From Candidatus Eisenbacteria bacterium (GTDB lineage: Bacteria; Eisenbacteria; RBG-16-71-46; CAIMUX01; JAHJDP01): a DNA stretch of 64,000 bases. The notes under the pieces are model-generated. The model ran no database searches. It saw nothing but the letters and a program-made list of their open reading frames with translations, and was not told where the DNA came from. Every line of letters starts with the position of its first letter. The stretch's first letter is position 1. This document shows, piece by piece, positions 1 through 8,000 of this stretch. Location: contig JAHJDP010000084.1 in the NCBI GenBank assembly GCA_018831195.1, positions 1-64,000 of the forward strand, read 5' to 3'. The translations under genes were made by a program, and so were the position numbers.

Positions 1-654
1 GACGGTGGCTTTCGGGCGCCCGAGATTCTGGACTTCCTTGACGAACAACCCGGGCTCGATTACATCGTTGGTTTTGCTACGAATGTCGTGCTGGAGAAAC
101 ATGTCTTTGACGCTCTTTGCCGGAGCTGGGAATACTGGCGCCAGGGCGATCCATCATGGAAAGCCTATGGAGAATGTACTTACAAAGCCAAATCCTGGTC
201 GCGGGCACGACGGGTGATCTTCAAAACCGAGATTCTTGACCATCCCGGCAGGGACCTGAAAGAGAATCTTCGTTTTGTGGTGACCAATCTGAAGCAGTCC
301 CCGCGGTGGCTTTATGAGAAAGTCTATTGTGCCCGGGGTGATGTCGAGAACCGGATCAAGGAACTTAAGGTTGACCTGCAGATCGATCGGACGAGTTGCA
401 CAAGCTTCCTGGCAAATCAGCTGCGGGTATTGATGACGGCGGCGGCTTATGTGTTGATGCAAGAGTTACGTTGTCATCTTGCTCGTAACCGTGCAGGCAG
501 TTTGCAAGCGGGTACCCTGCGTGAACATTTCCTGAAGATCGGTGTCCGTCTCGTTGTCTCCATGCGGCGGGTTGTGTTTCACATGCCGAAGTCATATCCC
601 TTTAAAATTCTCTGGTCCCGTCTGGCCATGAATCTGGGAGCTGTCCGAGAATAG
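1..654 (+). CDS. IS1380-family transposase, C-terminal part (5' end outside window)
   Basis: The frame is open from base 1 and ends at TAG 652-654, giving about 217 residues, so the N-terminal half lies upstream of the window. The sequence begins DGGFRAPEILDFLDEQPGLD, then has YGECTYKAKSWSR, RFVVTNL and the RGDVENRIKELK block. These are typical of the C-terminal catalytic half of IS1380-type DDE transposases, and the Glu of VENRIKELK is the expected last acidic residue. No terminal inverted repeat could be recognised after the stop. The family call rests on motif recall and is fairly firm; whether the element is intact cannot be judged from here. Confidence 0.8.
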   Translation, partial: DGGFRAPEILDFLDEQPGLDYIVGFATNVVLEKHVFDALCRSWEYWRQGDPSWKAYGECTYKAKSWSRARRVIFKTEILDHPGRDLKENLRFVVTNLKQSPRWLYEKVYCARGDVENRIKELKVDLQIDRTSCTSFLANQLRVLMTAAAYVLMQELRCHLARNRAGSLQAGTLREHFLKIGVRLVVSMRRVVFHMPKSYPFKILWSRLAMNLGAVRE

Positions 655-1372
655 CGATTCTCTTTTCTGCTGTTCAATGATTGGCCAATTCTTCGACTGA
701 AATCTTTCGGTGCTGTTCCCGGGTATTCGGCAGTGGGGATGATTACAAATAATTACCCTCTTTTGCTCTCCTTATTGCTTCTTTTGATCAATTGTCTGAT
801 TGAGTGCGATAATTTTGATCTTGATCATCTGGTACAGGGCTGTAAGCTGATTTCAACGCGATTAAATAGACACTCATGAATAGTCTGCGCTAGGATTATG
901 CCTAAACCTAGATATAAGCCGATGATCGAATCTTTGACCGGCTTTAGAATTATTGTCCAACTCAGGAAGAGGAGGCGGCCGTTTTCTGTGCAGAGAGTAT
1001 CTCATTGGAATACAGCAAATTGGCATGTTGACATAATTGCCCCTCTCCGACTCTTTTGTCGCAGAGGAAAAGCGGCAACACTTCTGACAGTTGGCTCTTC
1101 TGAACCAAGGATTCGCAACGCCCGTTTGAGTAGAGAGTGTCTCATTTTATGGTTTGGACACAATGCTTTCATACCTTCTTCAGAGGCTTATTGATCACAT
1201 TGCTCTGAATGAAATACTAAGGTTTTCATTGTTATGGTAAAATACCATCCAAAGAACAGGAGTCGGCAATACCCAACTTGCATTGTGATGCTGGAGAAAA
1301 CCTTCCATTTTATTAGCCCGTCAACAAACAATCCCAATTTAGAGTGCCTCCCCGGCACATCAATGCAGCCAA
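655..1372. other. Intergenic stretch, AT-richer, no supported gene
   Basis: There are 718 bases between the IS1380 transposase and the Hint-domain gene. A 98-codon open frame at 898-1194 lacks a clear ribosome binding site and resembles no family I know. Base composition is visibly more AT-rich than the rest of the window, as in the neighbouring mobile region. No tRNA, terminator or IS terminal repeat could be recognised. Confidence 0.5.
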
Positions 1373-1815
1373 CTATTCTGGATAATACTGATCGTACATT
1401 TCACAATCCTCTTTATTGTGAACGATCATATCTGCGGCAACATAAGTTTCCAATGTAACCTGAAAATTATAAACCATAGCTCTTTCTTCGATTTTCTGTA
1501 CAGTATAAATTTCAATATCCCAGCCATCTGGGTTAGTTAACACGTCACCGACACTAAGGCTACTCACCGCAACCCATTTCCCCCCGCTTAAAACAGGATG
1601 ATTCTCTGTTGCCCGAAGCTCCTCGTTTATGATATAGTAGTGGTCAACAAAGAATGGCTTGTGAACTGAGGTGACCTCAGAGGCTCTCATCTTGGCCGAA
1701 GATTCATTGTAAGAAAGTACACGGTCATCTACCTGTATTTCCTCTACCGGTTTTGTGCTACCATTTGCCATCCTGATTGGTGTTCCCGCAAGTAAGCAGT
1801 CACACCCTCGGGAGT
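1373..1815 (-). CDS. Hint (intein-like/Hedgehog-type autoprocessing) domain, frameshifted from its secretion signal
   Basis: This frame is open from 1815 to TAG at 1375-1373. It begins CDCLLAGTPIRMANG, the Cys-led N-terminal block of Hint domains, with the nucleophile Cys probably at 1798-1796. It continues with KPVEEIQVDDRVLSY, the TENHPVL block with the conserved His, and VAADMIVHN followed by KEDCEMYDQYYPE. The VHN end is the usual C-terminal splice or cleavage motif; Lys rather than Cys/Ser/Thr follows, which favours cleavage over splicing. The only ATG in frame is at 1771, after the catalytic Cys, so it is not a sensible start. The signal peptide and Cys-rich region lie in the -1-related frame just upstream. 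A single-base event between about 1815 and 1799 would join them into one protein of roughly 230 residues. Confidence 0.7.
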
Positions 1816-2064
1816 ATCACAATGGCAAAGGCTCCAAGTAGGAAAACATATTTCATCGCATGGTCCTCCTGGACCCTCTTTCCAGCAGCACCTCCAGGTC
1901 CGTAAATTGTTATCGCAATACGACCCCCATTGAATTCTAGTCAAACAATCCCCTTCCTCTTGGCATCTTTCAGCGACTTGAGTACAATTCGGATATGCCT
2001 GGGCCGAGCCGGTAAAGGCTACCATTAGTGCAGCAAACATGACTAACATCACTATCGCCCGCAT
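1744..2064 (-). CDS. Secreted Cys-rich N-terminal part of the Hint protein
   Basis: The start ATG at 2064 has a good AAGGAG site 8 bases upstream. Residues 1-23 form a classical signal peptide ending TGSAQA. The next 65 residues contain about ten cysteines (for example CTQVAERCQEEGDC and WRCCWKEGPGGPCDEIC), suggesting a disulfide-rich domain outside the cytoplasm. In this frame the protein ends after GVTAYLREHQSGWQMVAQNR, which overlaps the Hint coding sequence and looks like out-of-frame translation. The natural continuation is DTPEG followed by CDCLLAGTP in the other frame. I see no heptanucleotide slippery site, so an indel is more likely than programmed frameshifting. The function of the Cys-rich domain is unknown. 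Confidence 0.65.
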   Translation of the reverse strand: MRAIVMLVMFAALMVAFTGSAQAYPNCTQVAERCQEEGDCLTRIQWGSYCDNNLRTWRCCWKEGPGGPCDEICFPTWSLCHCDTPEGVTAYLREHQSGWQMVAQNR

Positions 2065-2199
2065 TATTTTCTCCTTTATTGTTTACATTCTGCAGAGACC
2101 TTATCGAAGACCGATTCTATTAGGTAGGCTTGTTTTATGACTGGCACCTACCTCAGAATCAGCCGAGCCTCCAAGCACGAAGGGATCAAAGAATCAATT

Positions 2200-2227
2200 A
2201 TTTTATAATATAACTCTCGCGTGTAAA
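2200..2227 (-). promoter_or_regulatory. Sigma70-like promoter for the Hint gene
   Basis: On the minus strand there is TTTACA (2227-2222), a 16-base spacer, then TAAAAT (2205-2200). Each hexamer is one mismatch from consensus. It would give a leader of about 130 bases before the start at 2064. Seen by eye, not tested. Confidence 0.45.
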
Positions 2228-2267
2228 CATTCGAATGCTTCGTTCTTACTAAGTAGAGTCAAACTAT

Positions 2268-2282
2268 TTGCACCTAGTGCAA
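2268..2282. repeat. 15-bp palindrome, possible operator, in the 2065-2391 intergenic region
   Basis: TTGCACCTAGTGCAA is a perfect inverted repeat (6-base arms, 3-base centre). It lies 41 bases upstream of the -35 of the divergent Hint promoter and 110 bases before the HTH gene at 2392, so it could serve either. The rest of 2065-2391 is AT-rich and holds only the promoter described separately and the AAAGGAGG site at 2377-2384. Confidence 0.35.
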
Positions 2283-2391
2283 GTGTCAAGATTATTTGTA
2301 TTCATCTTAATTCATCGTAAGATATCGCCCTACCCCGTCTGGCCACGCTTTGTAATATCTGTCATCTTGGTCCTTCGAAAGGAGGAGTCAA

Positions 2392-2682
2392 ATGACAGCT
2401 CGAGAAACGGAAATCAAAACCCTGATTAAAGGCGTTCGTGAAGGGAAGGCCCGAACAGCAGTCCGATATTCATCGGATATACGCGAAGCAAACGTGGCAT
2501 TTATCAAAGAGGAAATGAAAACTGGGCGGGCGCTCTCTTCCATTTGTCTGTCCCTGAATCTTTCGCCGAATACGATTCAGCACTGGTTAATACGTCAGCC
2601 TGATAATAACGGTCGTCATCGATCATCGATGATATCAAGGATTGGGCGACCGCACGCCGGCCATTACCGGGAAGCAGCTTAG
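2392..2682 (+). CDS. Small helix-turn-helix protein, probable IS66 accessory ORF (TnpA-like)
   Basis: The 96-codon gene has a strong AAAGGAGG site 7 bases before ATG. Residues 29-68 (FIKEEMKTGRALSSICLSLN then SPNTIQHWLIR) form a helix-turn-helix like those of the first ORF of IS66-family elements, where the protein helps transposition. The C-terminal 25 residues, rich in Arg, His and Ser, look unrelated and may be a read-on after truncation. The IS66 transposase fragment that follows on the same strand supports the assignment. The family is inferred from context and the HTH pattern, not from a database match. Confidence 0.5.
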   Translation: MTARETEIKTLIKGVREGKARTAVRYSSDIREANVAFIKEEMKTGRALSSICLSLNLSPNTIQHWLIRQPDNNGRHRSSMISRIGRPHAGHYREAA

Positions 2683-2714
2683 GCAAGGCGATTGCATATA
2701 TGTATAACATATGA

Positions 2715-2978
2715 CCTGGCCTAAAGGCATTCTTGGAGAATCCACGAGTCCCCTTGGACAATAATGCTGCAGTGAGAGCGTTGCGCGGAATCGTTCTGGG
2801 AAGAAAGAATCACTACGGGTCGAGATCCCAACGCGGAACGGAGGTCGAGGCTCTATTTTATAGCTGGTTGGAATCGGCGAAACTGTGTGGTGTGGATCCG
2901 AAAGCGTACTTGCGGAAGGCTATCTATGAAGCGATTAAGAATCCCGGCAATGTAATCCTTCCATCGGATCTCGTGTAA
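2715..2978 (+). pseudogene. IS66-family transposase (TnpC), C-terminal fragment
   Basis: The frame opens after a TGA at 2712-2714 and encodes FLENPRVPLDNNAAVRALRG, then GRKNHYGSRSQRGTEVEALF and the tail GVDPKAYLRKAI. This is the highly conserved C-terminal end of IS66 transposases (PLDNNAAERALR is the usual form). Only about 85 residues of an expected 500 or so remain. TnpB and most of TnpC are missing between this fragment and the HTH ORF, so the element is a dead remnant. The possible TTG at 2733 is not a real start. Confidence 0.8.
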
Positions 2979-3330
2979 TTCCTTGTAAATCATCAGGTAA
3001 CCGAAGAATCCCTCAGATTTGTCTGGTGGGGCTGGGCGATATCTTTCTCCTCATCATCCCTCAAGATTACCCGCGTGCCTCAAGATAACCAAGGCTTATG
3101 AAACGAACCTACAGGCTGGAAACCCAAGCCTGCGGCCAGCGACCCATCCCGGAAGCCGGAAGCGGCGATCTCCCTATCCAGTAGCGGGACAGAGGGTTCC
3201 ACCCCATTGAGACCGGGGGCCGCTAATGATACACTTGGAAAGTCATCAGATTCAGATCAGGACCTGAAAGATAGCGAGGTCTGCGGGATTGAGAAAATCC
3301 AAGGGAGCGGTCATTCAAAGGAGCTGAGGA
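2979..3330. other. Intergenic stretch after the IS66 remnant
   Basis: There are 352 bases without a supported gene. A 63-codon frame at 3019-3210 looks non-coding. A small hairpin is possible at about 3260-3283 (GACCT / AGGTC). The AAGGAG at 3317-3322 is the ribosome binding site of the lipoprotein gene at 3331. I looked for a riboswitch or SRP-like fold here and found none that fits. Confidence 0.4.
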
Positions 3331-3951
3331 ATGGTTCTTTCACAATGGGGATGGGGTAAGCGGGGATGGGGTGCAGGACGCCAGGCCAGGACGCTCGCCG
3401 CGGGCTTCGTGGTGTCGGCCGGTTTGGTTCTTGCGTTGGGGATCTTTCTCGCGGCTTGCAGTGATGACAAAGGCAACGGCGGCACGGAACCCACGATCCG
3501 CCATCCGCAGGATTTCATTCCCCAGGGAACGAGCGGGATGAGCCTTAACGGCTCGGTTCAGGTTGCGACCAACGCCGAAGAGTTGCAGCAGGTCATCAAC
3601 GGCGGGTACGGAGTCTATTTAACATATAACTTTCAGGAATTGGCGCTTCAGAATTATTTGGGGAATGTGGCGGGAAGCCAGGCCTCACTGGATGTCTATA
3701 TTTACGATATGGGGACCGCGGAGGATGCCGCCGATCTGCATCATGACGTTGAGATTAACGGGAGCGGCAGTTATGAGGAGCTGGACGATGTCGGTGACGA
3801 GGAGCGGCTCTTCATCGGATTGGGGTGGCAGAAGATTCAATTCCTCAAGGGTCAATACTGGGTGAGGATTTATATCGACAGCAGCACGGAAGACGCCAAG
3901 ACGCTTCTTGATCTCTTCGGTACGGCGGTGGTGGATGAGATTGCTGGATAA
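3331..3951 (+). CDS. DUF6599-like lipoprotein
   Basis: This 206-residue protein starts at an ATG 8 bases after AAGGAG. A basic N-terminus and hydrophobic stretch end in FLAACSDD, a lipobox with Cys43, so it is probably a membrane-anchored lipoprotein outside the cytoplasm. The folded part has INGGYGVYLTYNFQELALQN, then DVYIYDMGTAEDAADL and a C-terminal helix. This resembles DUF6599 proteins (IDGGA, YGF, then iydmGtxxdAxg). The protein encoded at 17079-17669 is a paralogue with the same order of motifs (FIDGGAFLHDQYGF, then YNQGTAEGAEGLF). Both genes sit beside a DUF362 gene. The biochemical role is unknown; the family name is from memory of its motif pattern. Confidence 0.65.
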   Translation: MVLSQWGWGKRGWGAGRQARTLAAGFVVSAGLVLALGIFLAACSDDKGNGGTEPTIRHPQDFIPQGTSGMSLNGSVQVATNAEELQQVINGGYGVYLTYNFQELALQNYLGNVAGSQASLDVYIYDMGTAEDAADLHHDVEINGSGSYEELDDVGDEERLFIGLGWQKIQFLKGQYWVRIYIDSSTEDAKTLLDLFGTAVVDEIAG

Positions 3952-3979
3952 AATTGCCGGATAAGTATTGCTGGATGAG
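3940..3979 (+). repeat. Three short tandem repeats across the stop codon
   Basis: Units ATTGCTGGATAAA (3940-3952), ATTGCCGGATAAGT (3953-3966) and ATTGCTGGATGAG (3967-3979) follow each other head to tail, straddling the TAA of the lipoprotein gene at 3949-3951. Confidence 0.7.
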
Positions 3980-4044
3980 AGCCGCACCGGCGGCAGGTTG
4001 AATAGATTGGTATTGAGGGGCCGCACCAGAGACAGGATGGTGTT

Positions 4045-5007
4045 ATGGATCGCCGGCATTTTATAAAGAGTGGCGCAAAGATTGTCGGGGCGGGGCTTAT
4101 CCTGCCCGCATGGCCCGGTCTCGGTCCCGTTTTCGGCTCCCGTTTCAACCCCGTATTTACCCCTGTTTTCGGCGCTGACGCGGCGGATGCGGCACCCGAT
4201 CTGGTTCTCGCCAAGGGGAGTCCGAAAGAGGCTGTCTTCAGGGCGCTGGAGGCCCTGGGCGGGATCCGGCGTTTTGTAAAACCTGATCAGGTCGTCGTTA
4301 TCAAACCCAACGCGAGCTTTGAAACCCCGCCTAATTTGGGCGCAACCACGCATCCCGAGGTTCTTACGGCTGTGATCGAGGCCTGCTTTCAGGCCGAGGC
4401 GCGGCGGGTGCTGGTCGTCGATCATTCCCTCCGGGATCCGGAGCGGTGTTTCAAGCGCACCGGTACGGCCGAGGCGGTCGACGCTTTCCCGAAGGCGAAA
4501 TTGGTTTCACTGGACAAGGAAAGCGGCTATGTGGCGATCGATGTACCGGGTGGGAGGGCGCTGAAGAAAACATCGATCCCCGTTGTCTTGCAGAAGGCGG
4601 ATGTCTTCATCAATCTCCCCTCGGCCAAAGCGCATTCCGCCACAGGCGTCAGTCTTGGACTGAAGAACCTCATGGGGCTTGTGTGGGACCGGCAGACGTT
4701 CCACAACGACATGGATCTGCATCAGGCGATCGCCGATCTCGCAACGGTGTTGAAGCCGCAGCTGACGATTCTGGATGCGATCCGCATTCTACAAACCGGC
4801 GGCCCCTCGGGCCCCGGAACCGTCGATGAGTTCAACGGCGTCGTCGCCGGTATCGATCCGGTGGCCGTCGATGCCTTCGGCGTCGGGCTCTCGACCTGGA
4901 ACGGCCAGACCTTCCTTCCCGATCAAGTCGCCTATATCCGCCATGCGGCGGAACATGGCGTTGGAACATCGGCCTTGGAGACTCTCCGCATCGAGGAACT
5001 GGGTTAG
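4045..5007 (+). CDS. Tat-exported DUF362 protein
   Basis: The 320-residue protein begins MDRRHFIKSG, a twin-arginine signal (RR at 3-4) with a hydrophobic segment to about residue 30, so it is likely exported folded, as Tat substrates with a cofactor are. The rest is one DUF362 domain: VVIKPNASFETPP, ATTHPEVLTAVIEAC, VLVVDHSL, VFINLPSAKAHSATGVSLGL with KNLMG, and IDPVAVDAF near the end. DUF362 proteins are often annotated as Fe-S proteins, but no CxxCxxC cluster motif is present here, so any cofactor is unknown. The gene lies 93 bases after the DUF6599-like gene and 2 bases before the next gene, which suggests one transcript. Two further DUF362 genes occur within 13 kb. Confidence 0.8.
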   Translation: MDRRHFIKSGAKIVGAGLILPAWPGLGPVFGSRFNPVFTPVFGADAADAAPDLVLAKGSPKEAVFRALEALGGIRRFVKPDQVVVIKPNASFETPPNLGATTHPEVLTAVIEACFQAEARRVLVVDHSLRDPERCFKRTGTAEAVDAFPKAKLVSLDKESGYVAIDVPGGRALKKTSIPVVLQKADVFINLPSAKAHSATGVSLGLKNLMGLVWDRQTFHNDMDLHQAIADLATVLKPQLTILDAIRILQTGGPSGPGTVDEFNGVVAGIDPVAVDAFGVGLSTWNGQTFLPDQVAYIRHAAEHGVGTSALETLRIEELG

Positions 5008-5009
5008 GA

Positions 5010-8000
5010 ATGGGGCGGCCGGGCATGCGCAGGATCGCACTCTGTTGGATCATACTCTGTCACCTTGCCGTTCTTTCCGGCGCCGCCGCGGCGCAGATCA
5101 CCACCCATCCGGCGCCACAGCTCCAAACTGAGACGACGGCGGAGGATTTGCGCCCGCGGATCATCGCATCCGAAGACCGGATCTTGATCCTCACGCCGTC
5201 CGCCCTTTATCGTTTTCTCCCCGCATCGGAAACCTGGACTCACACCTCATCGGCCGACGGCCTTCCCGCGGGCCGGCTCGAATCTTTATCATTAACCGAT
5301 GGCACGATCTGGATCTCGAGCGACGGGGTGAGCGCTTCCGATGCCCGGTTTGATGACTGGAAGACTTACAAATCGGGGGAGGAGTGTCCCGGTCGAGCCG
5401 TCTATGCCGTCGAATCCGACGGCGATTACGCCTATGCGGCCACCGATAAGGGCCCGGCCCGGTTTGATCAATATATTTTGGAGTGGGAAGCGATGGAGCG
5501 CCCCGGTGATGAATCCTGGGGTATGGCGCGCGATGTCGCCGTTGGAGAGGATCGCGTCTGGTTCGCGCTCGACGACGGGATCGCCGAGTACCGCAAGGAA
5601 ACGGAGAGCTTCACCCTTTATACAACCCTCGGACGGTTGGAATCTCCCGCGGTGCTCGCCCTCCGGCAGACCCCCCGGTACATTTGGGCGTTCGCCGGAG
5701 ACGGCATCGCACGGTATGATAAAGAGCTTCAGAGCTGGACCAGTTTTGAAACCGGGGTCGATTTTCCCGACGCCCGAATCCACCAGCTGACCCTGCAGGG
5801 GGATGATCTCTGGCTCGGCACCGACGAGGGGCTCTGGAGCTACAGCGCCGAGACAGGGATCTGGCGGCGGGATCAATCCTGTGACGAGATGCCCGGCGAA
5901 TCGGTGCATGCCTTTGCCAGGGAGTCGAACCGGATTTGGGTTGTGACCGAGCGCGCCTACGCCGTCTACGACGAAGCGACGGCCCGTTGGATTGATTTTA
6001 CAGCGGCCGTTCCAATGCCGCCGGGCGCCGTCGTTGAAATGGCCTGGATGAGCGAGACCCTCATCTACCTCGGTTCCGAACAGATCGTCTACGGGCTCAG
6101 CCAAGGGCAGGACAACCCCAATCTCTTCACCTTCCGCAGCCAAGAGGTCTTGGCGGCGCAGGGTTCTGATATTTCCAATGCACCCCGCTGGCGGGCCGGA
6201 TTGGATGACGCCGGATTGGGTCTCGTCGCGCCCTCGGGCAAAGACTTGCACATTAAGGGCGGCGCCACGATCTTTATCGAAGATGATGATTCAGGACCGG
6301 ACGGCGGGACCGGTCTTGGGGATTTGATCACCGATACGCGCTACGATTTAACATTAACAGGCCGGATGGATTCGGATCGGACTCTTTCCGGTTTCTACGA
6401 TACGACCGATCCGGACAACTCGAAGTATCAACTGACCTACCGCGGCGCCCGCTCGGATGTCCTCCGCTCCGTGAGTCTGGGTGAGATCGAGCAACAGCTC
6501 TTTAACACCCGTTTGGCGCCCGGAACCGGCCTGCGGGGCGGCCATGCGCGTGTGGAGATGGGGGATCGCTCTGAATCAACCCACCGGCGCCTGCTGACGG
6601 CCGATGCCTGGGCCGGCAAGCGGCGGACCCTGCCCGGCCGCGATGTCTATTACGGCGGGAACCGAGCGGTCGATTCGCGGATCCGGGATACAGGTTATGT
6701 ACAGGGGATGGTCTTCCCCCTGCCGGAGGGGTGGACCTCCGCCGATTTGAGAGATGCCGTCCTCTATCATGACGACGGCGTCGCCGGCAGCGACAACGCC
6801 AATACGGAAGACCGGATCATTGCCGGCCTGAGCGGGTCGTGGGATCGTCTGGAGCCCTTTGCCGACTATATTATCGGGTCAAACGGCGGCACCCTCATCC
6901 TGGCCGCTCCATTGGGCGGGGGAGAGTCTTTAACAATCGTCAATGGCGCGCATGAGGCCGATCTCACCGGCGGCTGGTTGCGGAATCGTTATTTCATCAC
7001 AATAGGTCCGGTGCCGGGATCGCTCGCTGTTTCGATCAGCGACTCCACCGGTTCCCTGACTGATCCTCAGGGTGAATCTTATCTTTCACTTTTCGGCCTC
7101 GATGCCAATGGCGACGGATTGCTGGATCCGGATCATTTCAGTCCGATTACAGGGCTCCTCAGTTTTCCCGAGCCCCTGCCGTTCCCGGCTGAAATCTATG
7201 CGGATGAACCGGTCAGCTTGTACGATATCAACGTCACCTATCAGGCGACCCTCAACACCTTCCGTCTGAGTCATCGCGATCTGGCGCCCGGATCAGAGCG
7301 GATTACGGTTGATCGCGAACAGCTTCGCGCCGATGTCGATTACTCGATGATCCCGGCCTCCGGTCTCTTTGTCTTTTTTGAGCATATTCTTCTCGATGAC
7401 GATTCGGTGATCGAGGTCGAATACCTCTATGAAGTCGGCGAGGGGTCCACGGCCTCCGATGAGGGGCTGGTCGTCGCCGGGCAGGCCGGCTTCGCCCCGG
7501 ATGATCACCTTTTCTTTGGCGCCAACGCAACCCGCTGGCGGGACGATCAAGCGCGCGATATCACCACGGCCGATCTCAATGCCCGTCTGGAATGGAAGGA
7601 CGAGCGGCGCTTTCTCAGGGTGACGCCCGAATTGGCGGTGAGCCGAACCACATCCGGTGAAATGTTAAACCAGAGTGATGAGAACGGAACCGCTACCGGC
7701 GCCGGTTTCCAGGGGCGGTATGATAAAGTCGAACTTTCCGGGTCTTATCGCAATTTGGGCGGTGAATACGCCTCATTTGAAGACCGCCGAACCCTTCTGG
7801 GAAGGCTGCGGGAGGCCTCCGAGCTAAAAGGACGATGGGAGTTTGCCGGCAACCTCCAGGCTGAGGTGGAATGGGAGAAGCGGCTCTCCGATCAGATCGA
7901 TCCCGAGGGTCTCATCGGCGGCGCTTCATCATCCGGCGCCGACTCGTCCGCGATATCCCGATACGGAGAAGAATCTTCTCTCACGGCCGGATTAAAACTC

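Noticed and set aside
898-1194. 98-codon open frame as a gene
   Set aside because: No ribosome binding site, no recognisable family and a composition like the surrounding non-coding AT-rich DNA.
3019-3330. SRP RNA or riboswitch before the lipoprotein
   Set aside because: A TCAGG-like stretch near 3257 looked like the SRP core, but the stem and the AGCAGCC side do not pair as required.
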